Made by a program: the position numbers and the translations under genes. Positions 30,780 through 38,582 of a stretch of 64,000 nucleotides of DNA are shown one piece after another (the stretch's first letter is position 1; every line of letters begins with the position of its first letter). Origin of the DNA: Rathayibacter sp. VKM Ac-2760 (GTDB lineage Bacteria; Actinomycetota; Actinomycetes; Actinomycetales; Microbacteriaceae). Where the stretch lies: assembly GCF_009834185.1 (NCBI RefSeq), contig NZ_CP047173.1:2294001-2358000 (forward strand), in the 5' to 3' direction. The notes under the pieces are model-generated. The model saw nothing but the letters and a program-made list of their open reading frames with translations. It was not told the origin of the DNA and ran no database searches.

Positions 30780-33166
30780 GCGCCGTCGACGCCACCCCGG
30801 GCTTCCACGGCAGCACCGCCGCCACCGGCTGGGAGACCGGCCTGATGGTCGGCACCGGCACGACCGGCGCCGCGCTCCACGAGGGCGCCGTCGGCGCGGT
30901 CGTCTCCCTCTCGCACGAGCGCCTGCGGCTGCCGGTCGACCCGCTGATCGGACCGCCGCTGCTCGCGCCGCTGCTACCCGCGATCCGCGCGCTGCTCGCG
31001 CACCCGCCGGTGAGCGACGCGGACGCCGGCCGGATCGAGGAGTGGCACCGGGCCGCCTGGGCCGAGGAGGGACACGACGGCGCGCTGCTCGACGCCGATC
31101 CGCTCGTGCCGGCGGGGGTACTGCGACTGGCGCTCACGACGGACCCGACCGGCGCGACCGGCGCCCGGTCCCGCTCCGTCGACTACGCGGCCGGCACCGC
31201 CGCCCTCACCCTCCCGACCGGCCTCACCGTCGTCGTCCGCGCCGACCGCGGCGCCGACCGGCTCCGCGTGACGGTCTCCGCGGCACTCCCGTTCTCCGGC
31301 GAGCTGCAGCTCGCGCCCGCCGACGAGCCGACCGAGCCCGACCTCGGTCCCGACGCCCCGCGCGACCATCGCGAGCACGCCCTCGTCCGCGCCGTCGACG
31401 GCGGCGAGGCCCTCGCCCTCGAGACGGTGCCGCGCCACCCCCGGCCCACCGGCTTCCGCTCGGCCCTCGTCACCGTGCGCGTCCTCCGCGGCGAGGCGGC
31501 CGTCGCAGTCGATCGCGACGCCGCCTGGCCCACTTGGCGCGTCCTGGGCACCCGCGAGCTCGAGCTGGAGCTCCGGATCGCGGTCACCTCGACCGCGCCG
31601 GCCCCCGCAGCGCCCCCGGTGCTCGCCCGCTTCGCCGCCGCGACCACCCCGCACGAGCGACTCGTCGGCGCCTCCGCGTTCTCACTCGGCGCCGCGACCG
31701 GGCGGAGCATCGAGGAGGTGCGCGCCGATCCCGCCGCGGACGACGAGCTGATCGAGCGCGCCTACGCCGCCGGCCGGCACGCGATCATCGCCGCCACCGG
31801 CGAGCTGCCCGCGAGCCTGCAGGGCGTCTGGGCCGGCTCTTGGGCGCCGGCCTGGTCCTCCGACTACACGCTCAACGGCAACGTGCAGAACGGCGGCATC
31901 GCCTCGCTCGGCGCCACCGGCACTCCCGAGCTGCTGCGCTCGTTCTTCACCGCGGTCGCCGAGCACGAGGACGACTACCGGCGGAACGCCGAGCGGATCC
32001 TCGGCGCCCCCGGCTTCCTGCTGCCCACCCGGATCTCCGGACACGGCCGCGCCAACCACTTCACGCCCGAGTACCCGCTGCAGTACTGGCTCGGCGGCGG
32101 CGGCTGGATCCTGCGGACGGCGTGGGACCACTGGTCCCTCACCGGCGACGAGGAGTTCCTCCGCGGCTGGGCCCGGCCCTTCGCCCGCGAGGTCGTCGCC
32201 TGCTACGAGCACGCCCTCGTGCTCGACGAGGACGGCACGGCGCACGTCTCCCCCGGCTACTCCCCCGAGAACCGGCCGGGCGACCAGGGCACGCCGATCA
32301 CCCGCGACGCCGCGTCCGAGATCGCGATGATCCGCGACGCCCTGACGATCGCGGCGCGGATCGAGCGGCTGCTCGGCCACGAGGACGACCGGGCGGAGCG
32401 GTGGGACGCGCTCGCCGCGCGACTGCCCCGCGCCCGCATCAGCCCCGACGGGCAGCTCGCCGAGTGGCTCGACCCCGCGCTCACCGACCGCCCGGAGCAC
32501 CGCCACGCCTCGCACCTCTACCCCTGGTGGTACGAGGGCGACGCGGACGCCGCCGATCCCACCGTCGCAGCCGCGGCGCTCGAGGCCGTCCGCGCCCGGC
32601 TGCGCTGGCGGGCGGAGGAGCCGACCGCCCCGCCCGGCCGGATGGAGATGGCCTTCGGGCTCGTCCAGGCCGGCCTCGCCGCCGCGACCCTGGGCGATGC
32701 GGAGTCGTCGCTCCAGTGCGTCGACTGGCTCGCCCGCCTGCACTGGCGCCCGAACATGATGCCGACCCACGACGCCGACGCGATCCTCAACGTCGACGCC
32801 GCGGGCGGCCTGCCGGCGCTCGTGGTGCAGATGCTCGCCCAGTCCGACGGCGCGACTCTGCGCCTCCTGCCCGCGCTGCCCGCGCGCTGGACCGAGGGCA
32901 GGATCACCGGTCTGCACCTGCGCGGCGCACTCCGCGTGGAGTCGCTCGCCTGGTCGCCCGAGTCGGTCGAGTGCGTGCTGCGGAGCCCCGCCGACGCGGC
33001 CGCGGCGCGCCTGGGCGAGCGCGTCCTCGTGCGCCTCCCGGTCGACGTCGAGCTGCGGGGATCCGCGGCCGGAGTGCTGCAGCTCGACCCGCGCACGCTC
33101 GCGGTCGACCTGCGGAGCGGAGCGCCCCTGCGGATCGAGCTGCGGATCGAGCCGCGGAGGCTCTAG
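30776..33166 (+). CDS. GH95 alpha-L-fucosidase-like glycoside hydrolase
   Basis: This 796-residue protein has the family 95 layout. The N-terminal beta domain has GWETGLMVGTGTTGAALHEG, matching the usual W-E-x-x-L-P-x-G-N-G motif. An (alpha/alpha)6 barrel follows with SSDYTLNGNVQNGG (about 362), NHFTPEYPLQYWLGG (about 427), SPGYSPENRPGDQGTPITRDAA (in part, about 494) and HRHASHLYPWWYEG (about 575). A C-terminal beta domain closes it. Known members are alpha-1,2-L-fucosidases or alpha-L-galactosidases. No signal peptide is present, so it is cytoplasmic. The C-terminus carries a duplicated LRIE from a 12-bp repeat (33128-33151). Its TAG stop shares CTAG with the nagA stop. Confidence 0.9.
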   Translation: MSAVDATPGFHGSTAATGWETGLMVGTGTTGAALHEGAVGAVVSLSHERLRLPVDPLIGPPLLAPLLPAIRALLAHPPVSDADAGRIEEWHRAAWAEEGHDGALLDADPLVPAGVLRLALTTDPTGATGARSRSVDYAAGTAALTLPTGLTVVVRADRGADRLRVTVSAALPFSGELQLAPADEPTEPDLGPDAPRDHREHALVRAVDGGEALALETVPRHPRPTGFRSALVTVRVLRGEAAVAVDRDAAWPTWRVLGTRELELELRIAVTSTAPAPAAPPVLARFAAATTPHERLVGASAFSLGAATGRSIEEVRADPAADDELIERAYAAGRHAIIAATGELPASLQGVWAGSWAPAWSSDYTLNGNVQNGGIASLGATGTPELLRSFFTAVAEHEDDYRRNAERILGAPGFLLPTRISGHGRANHFTPEYPLQYWLGGGGWILRTAWDHWSLTGDEEFLRGWARPFAREVVACYEHALVLDEDGTAHVSPGYSPENRPGDQGTPITRDAASEIAMIRDALTIAARIERLLGHEDDRAERWDALAARLPRARISPDGQLAEWLDPALTDRPEHRHASHLYPWWYEGDADAADPTVAAAALEAVRARLRWRAEEPTAPPGRMEMAFGLVQAGLAAATLGDAESSLQCVDWLARLHWRPNMMPTHDADAILNVDAAGGLPALVVQMLAQSDGATLRLLPALPARWTEGRITGLHLRGALRVESLAWSPESVECVLRSPADAAAARLGERVLVRLPVDVELRGSAAGVLQLDPRTLAVDLRSGAPLRIELRIEPRRL
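33128..33151. repeat. 12-bp tandem duplication at the GH95 gene 3' end
   Basis: CTGCGGATCGAG occurs twice in succession (33128-33139 and 33140-33151), encoding Leu-Arg-Ile-Glu twice, 12 bp before the stop codon. Confidence 0.85.
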
Positions 33167-34326
33167 CCCGTCGGCACCGGCTCGCCCGCGGCCCACACCC
33201 GCTGCACCCGCAGCGCGTCGTCGAGCACCACCACGTCGGCCGCCCGTCCGACCGCGAGCGCGCCGAGCCCGTCCTCCTCGCCGAGCACCCGCGCCGGCGT
33301 CGCCGTGACGGCGCCGATCGCCGCCTCCAGCCGCCGGCCGACCGCCCCGGCCGCGTGGCGCACGGCCGCGTCGAGCGTGAGCGTCGACCCGGCGAGCGTC
33401 TCGGTGCCCTCCAGCCGCGCGACGCCCTCCCGGACGTCGACCCGCAGCCGGCCGATCCGGTGCGCGCCGTCCCCGGCTCCCGCCGCCGCCATCGCGTCGG
33501 TGACCAGCGCGATCCGGCCCGGCGCCGACGCGAACGCGATCCGAGCGACGTCCGCGTCCACGTGCTCGCCGTCCAGAATCAGCTCCAGCACCACCCGCTC
33601 GTCGGCCAGCGCCACCGGGATCGGCCCCGGCGCGCGGTGCCCGATGCCCGGCATCGCGTTGAACGCGTGCGTGACCAGCCGCGCGCCGCGCTCGAACGCC
33701 GCCCGGGTGGTCGCGGCGTCCGCCTCGGTGTGCCCGACGGCGACGACCACGCCCGCCGCGCTGAGCTGCTCGATCGCGGCGAGGGCCCCGGGCAGCTCCG
33801 GAGCGATCGTGATCTGGCGCAGGCACCCGCGCGCCGCATCGAGCAGCCGCGCGACGACCTCCGGGCCCGCCGCGATCAGCGCCCCGGGATCGTGGGCCCC
33901 GCGCCGCGACGGCGCCAGGAACGGCCCCTCCAGGTGCGCGCCGAGCACCAGCGGATCCTCCCGCGCCAGCGCCGCGACCGCGTCGAGCGACGCCTCCAGC
34001 TCGCCGACCGGCGCCGAGACCAGGCTGACCAGCGAGCGCGTCGTCCCGTGCGCGCGGTGCAGCGCGAGCCCCGCCCGCATCCCGTCCGCGCCCTCGTCGA
34101 AGCTGCGCCCCGCCCCGCCGTGCACGTGCAGATCGACGAAGCCGGGCGTCGCCGTCAGCCCGGCCGCGTCGTGCACCCGCGCGCCCTCCGCCGCCCGCTC
34201 CCAGCCGCGCCCGGTCCCGACCTCGACGATGACGCCCTCGTCCGCGAGCAGCCAGAAGTCCTCGACGGCCCCCGCCGCGTCCACCTTCCGCGCGCCGTGC
34301 AGCACCAGCTTCCCGCCTCGCTCCAT
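33163..34326 (-). CDS. nagA: N-acetylglucosamine-6-phosphate deacetylase
   Basis: This 387-residue amidohydrolase removes acetate from GlcNAc-6-phosphate, giving the substrate of NagB. Motifs in order are metal-binding DLHVHG (about 65-70), LEGPF, AVGHTEADAAT, LVTHAFNAMPG and the catalytic-Asp segment ALVTDAMAAAG. ATG 34326 follows GAGGAGAGGG. It is convergent with the GH95 gene, the two stop codons sharing the bases CTAG at 33163-33166. Although on the other strand, it completes the kinase-NagA-NagB route of this locus. Confidence 0.95.
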   Translation of the reverse strand: MERGGKLVLHGARKVDAAGAVEDFWLLADEGVIVEVGTGRGWERAAEGARVHDAAGLTATPGFVDLHVHGGAGRSFDEGADGMRAGLALHRAHGTTRSLVSLVSAPVGELEASLDAVAALAREDPLVLGAHLEGPFLAPSRRGAHDPGALIAAGPEVVARLLDAARGCLRQITIAPELPGALAAIEQLSAAGVVVAVGHTEADAATTRAAFERGARLVTHAFNAMPGIGHRAPGPIPVALADERVVLELILDGEHVDADVARIAFASAPGRIALVTDAMAAAGAGDGAHRIGRLRVDVREGVARLEGTETLAGSTLTLDAAVRHAAGAVGRRLEAAIGAVTATPARVLGEEDGLGALAVGRAADVVVLDDALRVQRVWAAGEPVPTG

Positions 34327-34661
34327 GTCCCTCTCCTCACCTCCCGGGGCACCGCCCCGTCGCGCTGCTCACGCATCCGCGCAGCGGCCCCTCCATGCTG
34401 GTCGGGTAGCCGCCCCATGCTGGTCGAGTAGCCGCGCAGCGGCGTATCGAGACCCGCCCCCCGTCAGCAGGGATGTCTGCAGACCCGTCCTCCGACGCCG
34501 TCGGATCTCGATACGCCCGCTCCGCGGGCTACTCGGTCACCATGAGTCGCGCGCACCCTTCATGCTGGTCGAGTATCCGCACAGCGGCGTATCGAGACCC
34601 GCCCCGTTCATGCTGGTCGAGTAGCCGCACAGCGGCGTATCGAGACCCGCCCCGCGAGCAC
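34327..34661. repeat. Gene-free gap with five REP-like elements
   Basis: The 335-bp gap between nagA and the PmoA-family gene has no credible gene. A 45-bp element, CATGCTGGTCGAGTAGCCGC then a GC-rich loop and GGCGTATCGAGACCCGCCCC, is complete at 34416-34460, 34561-34605 and 34609-34653. A truncated copy starts at 34394, and an inverted, diverged copy lies at about 34503-34545. Each copy is itself imperfectly palindromic and could form a hairpin. Similar GTATCGAGACC / GGTCGAGTAGCC elements are common in actinobacterial intergenic DNA in my recollection. The nagA promoter must lie at the left edge. Confidence 0.85.
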
Positions 34662-35501
34662 TCAAGCGCCCCGCCCCCAGCTCGCCTCGATCTCCGCCGC
34701 GCCCAGCACCCGATCCGCCAGCAGCAGCTGCCAGCTCCAGCTCGCCTCGGCGCCCGCCTCCAGCGTCCACGTCGCGCCGAAGAACGGCGCCGCGCACAGC
34801 ATCGGCGTCTCGCTCGTCCGCACGAACCACGTCGTCGGATCGACGGGGTTGCCCTCGTCCGCCCGCAAAGCGACCGTCGTGCTCCCGTCCACAACCGCGA
34901 GCCAACGCGACACCGTCCCCATCGGCTCCGCGACAGCCCCGTCCGGTCCGCTCACCGTGCTCCCGTCGAACGACGGGTCCAGCCGCAGGAACAGCCCGCC
35001 GTAGCCCGCGTCCGGCCGCCCCGCCGTGGTCGGCGACCCGAAGACCAGCCGCTCCCCGAGCGCCCGCCAGCGGCTCTCGATCCGCAGCACCGTCGCGTCC
35101 CCGAGCCGGCGGACACTCAGGCGCCGCCGCTCGTCGAGGAACCGCCGCCCGTGCGCATCGAACCACCCCAGCGTGAGGCCACCCGGGTCCGCACCCTCCG
35201 GCCGCTGCGAGCCGTTGTTGTCCACCTGCCGGTAGCCCGTCCCGGTCAGCCAGGTCGGTCCGCCCCACAGGTTCGTGTCGAGCTCGTCCGCGCCGATGGT
35301 GATGTTCGACACCGCGAGCGACAGCCCGAGATGCCAGTCGTGGTCCGCGGGCCGCACGTCGCTGACGATGCGCCCGCCGGGCGTCCGCAGCGGATGCAGA
35401 TAGGGCCGCGGCGAGTCCCTCGGCGGCGTCTCCGGATCGGTGAGCACGAGGCGCCCGACCCCGTCCGGCAGTTCGACGGAGGTCGGCGAGTCCTGATCCA
35501 T
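34662..35501 (-). CDS. PmoA-family (DUF6807) protein
   Basis: This 279-residue soluble beta-rich protein has the segments RPYLHPLRTPGGRIVSDVRP, DHDWHLGLSLAVSNI and LTLGWFDAHGRRFLDERRRL, which I recognise as the DUF6807/PmoA-like family. The family name is historical; members are generally found with sugar or polyol catabolism genes and have no proven activity. The conserved Tyr-Leu-His-Pro and His-x-x-His-like patterns suggest a sugar-epimerase-like fold (inference). The gene sits at the edge of the glycan locus but on its own transcript, divergent from the SGNH hydrolase gene. Confidence 0.8.
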   Translation of the reverse strand: MDQDSPTSVELPDGVGRLVLTDPETPPRDSPRPYLHPLRTPGGRIVSDVRPADHDWHLGLSLAVSNITIGADELDTNLWGGPTWLTGTGYRQVDNNGSQRPEGADPGGLTLGWFDAHGRRFLDERRRLSVRRLGDATVLRIESRWRALGERLVFGSPTTAGRPDAGYGGLFLRLDPSFDGSTVSGPDGAVAEPMGTVSRWLAVVDGSTTVALRADEGNPVDPTTWFVRTSETPMLCAAPFFGATWTLEAGAEASWSWQLLLADRVLGAAEIEASWGRGA

Positions 35502-35579
35502 GCGGCCGACGGTACACGCTTTCCCGGGCTACAGTGCGACGATGCCCCGCACCGGAACCCCGCCCCGATCGCCGCGCCG

Positions 35580-36338
35580 ATGACCGCCGTCCGCTTCGTC
35601 TCGATCGGCGACTCCTTCTCGGAGGGCGTCGGCGACGAGCTCCCCGACGGAACCGCCCGCGGCTGGGCCGACCTCACCGCGCAGAGCTGGGCGGACGCGC
35701 TCGGCGAGCCGATCGAGTACGCCAACCTCGCCATCCGCGGCCGCCTCATCGACCCGATCGTCGACGAGCAGCTCGAGCCCGCCCTCGCCCTGCGGCCGAC
35801 CCACCTCTCCTTCAACGGCGGCGGCAACGACATGCTGCGTCCGAGCGCCGACATCGAGCGCATCGCGGACCGCTACCTCGAGGTCCTGGCCCGCTGCGAC
35901 GCCGAGGGCGTGACCCTGATCGCGCTCTCCGCCCCGGATCCGTCCGCGCGCCTCCCGCTCGGCCGGCTGATCAAGCGCCGCGGCGACGCCCTCACCTCCG
36001 CCGTCCTGCGCCGCACGAGCCAGCGCCAGGACATCGTCGTCGCCGACAACTGGACCGATGCGGCCTTCGCCGACCCGACCCTCTGGTCGGAGGACCGGCT
36101 GCACCTCGGGCCGCGCGGCCACCACCGCGTCAGCGCCCGCGTGCTCGGTGCACTGGGTCTCCCGGTGCCGCCCGCCGCCGACGATGCGCCCGAGCGGCCG
36201 GCCGCGAGCGGCGGCTCGGCGCAGTACTACCGCAACCACGTCGCACCGTGGCTGCGGCGCCGGCTCACCGGCACGTCCTCCGGCGACGGCCGCACGGCCA
36301 AGTACCCGCAGCTCGTGCGGATCGCCCCGACCGCCTAG
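35580..36338 (+). CDS. SGNH/GDSL-type hydrolase
   Basis: This 252-residue esterase-like protein has the four SGNH blocks: GDSFSEG with the nucleophile Ser (about 9-15), a Gly block near NLAIRGR, GGGND (about 82-86) and DRLHLGPRGH with the catalytic Asp and His (about 176-185). No signal peptide is visible, so it is probably cytoplasmic. ATG 35580 gives the family-typical start MTAVRFVSIGDS. Possible substrates are acetylated sugars or lipids; the neighbouring glycan genes make a carbohydrate esterase attractive but unproven. Confidence 0.9.
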   Translation: MTAVRFVSIGDSFSEGVGDELPDGTARGWADLTAQSWADALGEPIEYANLAIRGRLIDPIVDEQLEPALALRPTHLSFNGGGNDMLRPSADIERIADRYLEVLARCDAEGVTLIALSAPDPSARLPLGRLIKRRGDALTSAVLRRTSQRQDIVVADNWTDAAFADPTLWSEDRLHLGPRGHHRVSARVLGALGLPVPPAADDAPERPAASGGSAQYYRNHVAPWLRRRLTGTSSGDGRTAKYPQLVRIAPTA

Positions 36339-36365
36339 GCGGGGCCGCCGGAGGTCAGTGCCGGC

Positions 36366-36896
36366 TCAGCGCCAGCCGTACCGCGCCGAGACGACCCGGG
36401 CGACCGCGTCGAACCGCGCGCGCTCGAGCGCCGCGCCCTCGCGCCGCATCCCCGCGGGGTGCACACGGAACACCCGCTCCGGATCGGCGTAGCTCGGCCG
36501 ACCCTCCGGGTCCCAGGGGCCGGCGCCGACCGCGAGATAGCCGTCGTGCTCCTTCGAGCTGAGCCGGATCGCGAGCGCCGTGCCCGCCTTCTCGACGGCG
36601 AGGACGAGCACGGGCCGGTCCTTGCCGCGGCCGTCGTCCTCCTCGTAGGGCACCCAGGTCCAGACGACCTCGCCCGGGTCCGGATCGCCGTCCGGCGTCG
36701 GCGCGTAGCCGAGGTGCACGCCGCGCAGCCGGGTCGGATCGACCTCCGAGGTGCGCCCCACGCCGGAGGCGCCGGGAGTGGGTGCCGTGGTCGTCAGATA
36801 CGGCCTCTGCGCGGCGGCGCCGGCATCGGCGCGGCGAGTGCTCGAGCGGCCGAGCAGTCGGAGGAGCAGGGACACGACCGAGCGTGAGGAGGGCAC
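36366..36896 (-). CDS. PemK/MazF-like protein, no antitoxin visible
   Basis: This 176-residue protein has a variable, partly hydrophobic N-terminal leader (SRSVVSLLLRLLGRSS). A C-terminal PemK/MazF-like domain has GEVVWTWVPYEEDDGRGKDRPVLVLAV (in part, about 74-100) and VFRVHPAGMRREGAALERARF (in part). Classical MazF toxins are about 110 residues and come with a small antitoxin gene; neither holds here. This larger, solitary type is common in actinobacteria and may be a housekeeping RNase or an RNA-binding protein. GTG 36896 is the listed start; the leader could be shorter. Confidence 0.8.
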   Translation of the reverse strand: MPSSRSVVSLLLRLLGRSSTRRADAGAAAQRPYLTTTAPTPGASGVGRTSEVDPTRLRGVHLGYAPTPDGDPDPGEVVWTWVPYEEDDGRGKDRPVLVLAVEKAGTALAIRLSSKEHDGYLAVGAGPWDPEGRPSYADPERVFRVHPAGMRREGAALERARFDAVARVVSARYGWR

Positions 36897-36926
36897 CTGA
36901 CGACCCTAGCCCGGATGAAACGCCGA

Positions 36927-36956
36927 GAGGCGCCGACTCGGGAGAGTCGGCGCCTC
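36927..36956 (-). terminator. Terminator of amtB
   Basis: A perfect 13-bp stem GAGGCGCCGACTC (36927-36939) pairs with 36944-36956 around the loop GGGA. It stands downstream of the amtB stop on the minus strand and upstream of the PemK-like start. Confidence 0.8.
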
Positions 36957-37009
36957 GGGGTGGGCGGCACAGAGGGCGTGCTGCGCAGAAGGTGTGCTGC
37001 GAGAGAGAG

Positions 37010-38272
37010 CTAGTCCGCGAGGACGTAGCCCGCCTCGCCGTGGATGGCGGTGTCGATGCCCGCGATCTCGTCCTCGTTCTTCACGCGGAACCCGATCGTC
37101 TTCTGGATGACCCAGCCGATCGCGTAGGTGAGCACGAAGGAGTAGACGAGGACCGTGAAGGCCGCGAGGGCCTGCTTGCCGAGCTGGCTGGCGTCACCGG
37201 TGAGGAAGAGGCCGACGTCGGTGCCGAAGAAGCCGATGTAGAGCGTTCCGATGAGGCCACCGACGAGGTGCACGCCGACCACGTCGAGCGAGTCGTCGTA
37301 GCCGAGCTTGTACTTGAGGTCGATCGCCAGGGCGCAGACCGCACCGGTGATGACGCCGAGGACGATCGCCCAGAACGGCGAGAGGCTCGCGCAGGCGGGG
37401 GTGATGGCGACGAGACCCGCGACGGCACCGGAGGCGGCACCGATCGAGGTGGGCTTGCCGTCCTTGATCTTCTCGACCACGAGCCAGCCGAGGATCGCGG
37501 CGGCGGGAGCGGCGATGGTGTTGAGGAAGGCGATCGCCGCGAAGCCGTCGGCCGCCAGCTCGGAGCCGGCGTTGAAGCCGAACCAGCCGAACCAGAGCAG
37601 GCCGGCGCCGAGGAGCACGAACGGCGGGTTGTGCGGCTGGTGCGCGCCCTTGGTGAAGTTCACGCGCTTGCCGAGGACGAGCGCCAGGGCCAGGGCCGCA
37701 GCACCCGCGTTGATGTGCACCGCGGTGCCACCGGCGAAGTCGATCGCGCCGACGTTGTAGGCGATCCAGCCGCCGTCGACGACGCCCTCGTCACCGAGGG
37801 TGAAGTTGAAGACCCACGAGGCGACCGGGAAGTAGACGATGGTCGCCCAGACGCCGGCGAAGACCATCCAGGCGCCGAACTTGGCGCGGTCGGCGATCGC
37901 ACCGGAGATCAGCGCGACGGTGATGATCGCGAAGGTCGCCTGGAAGGCGGCGAAGGCGAGGGTCGGGAAGGCCGTCTCGATGTCGCCCTGGGCCTCGGCG
38001 TAGGCACCGGCGAGGCCGAGCTGGCTGAGGTCGATGCCGATCAGGCCGTCGATGCCGACGAAGTCGCCGACACCCGCGTTGGAGAAGGTGATCGCGTAGC
38101 CGTAGAGCACCCACAGCACGCCGATCAGGCCCATCGCGCCGAAGCTCAGCATCATCATGCTGATGACGCTCTTCGCGCGGACGAGGCCGCCGTAGAAGAA
38201 GGCGAGCCCGGGGGTCATGAGCAGGACCAGCGCCGCCGCCAGGAGCAGGAACGCGGTATTGCCTTGATCCAT
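37010..38272 (-). CDS. amtB: Ammonium transporter
   Basis: This 420-residue Amt/Rh channel has 11 or so helices. It starts MDQGNTAFLLLAAALVLLMTPGLAFFYGG (in part), the family's N-terminal signature without a cleaved leader. The twin pore histidines are visible in AVHINAGAAAL and VGVHLVGGLIGTL, and the substrate-site region in FGWFGFNAGSEL. ATG 38272 is preceded by AGAGG. The usual partner glnK does not follow in this window; the PemK-like gene comes next. A GlnR-like site upstream suggests induction under nitrogen limitation. Confidence 0.96.
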   Translation of the reverse strand: MDQGNTAFLLLAAALVLLMTPGLAFFYGGLVRAKSVISMMMLSFGAMGLIGVLWVLYGYAITFSNAGVGDFVGIDGLIGIDLSQLGLAGAYAEAQGDIETAFPTLAFAAFQATFAIITVALISGAIADRAKFGAWMVFAGVWATIVYFPVASWVFNFTLGDEGVVDGGWIAYNVGAIDFAGGTAVHINAGAAALALALVLGKRVNFTKGAHQPHNPPFVLLGAGLLWFGWFGFNAGSELAADGFAAIAFLNTIAAPAAAILGWLVVEKIKDGKPTSIGAASGAVAGLVAITPACASLSPFWAIVLGVITGAVCALAIDLKYKLGYDDSLDVVGVHLVGGLIGTLYIGFFGTDVGLFLTGDASQLGKQALAAFTVLVYSFVLTYAIGWVIQKTIGFRVKNEDEIAGIDTAIHGEAGYVLAD

Positions 38273-38582
38273 TGTTGAACCTCTCGTGAGTAAGCAGAGT
38301 CGTGTGAGTGAGCAGAGTCGTGCAGGGAGTGGGCAGTGCGGAGCCCGATGCGGGTCGGCAGTCGCTGCACGACCCCGAAGAGGCTTCGGGAGGACACGGG
38401 GGTGTCGGGTCACCTCGGGTAGCCGACAGTCTGGTCGCGCGACGTTACGTCCCGTGCGGCACGAGGTTTCGCGGATGTTACGAGCGGGCCGCCCGTGTAA
38501 ACAGCGCGTTACGGCGCGCCGCCGATCAGCCGGGCGGCACCCGTGCGCTCGCTCCGGAATCCCCCGGTGCTCCTCGGGATCG
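38273..38582. promoter_or_regulatory. amtB upstream region with 18-bp repeat and nitrogen-control sites
   Basis: This 310-bp gap between amtB and zapE contains no credible gene. Near the amtB start is an 18-bp direct repeat, GTGAGTAAGCAGAGTCGT / GTGAGTGAGCAGAGTCGT, at 38286-38303 and 38304-38321. Further upstream GTTAC occurs three times (38444, 38477 and 38508), spaced 33 and 31 bp, about three helical turns. The middle one belongs to a GlnR-like box. No clear promoter hexamers are visible. Confidence 0.7.
38466..38481 (-). promoter_or_regulatory. GlnR-like binding site
   Basis: On the amtB strand the sequence reads GTAAC-ATCCGC-GAAAC, matching the GTnAC-N6-GAAAC half-site pair described for actinobacterial GlnR. 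It lies about 195 bp upstream of the amtB ATG. Identification rests on motif and context only. Confidence 0.65.

Noticed and set aside
34394..34653. Repeat cluster considered as a CRISPR array
   Set aside because: Copies are self-complementary, unevenly spaced, one is inverted, spacers are absent or nearly so, and no cas genes are near.
36782..37009. Search for an antitoxin gene next to the PemK-like gene
   Set aside because: No frame with a ribosome site and plausible small DNA-binding protein is present; the region holds the amtB terminator instead.
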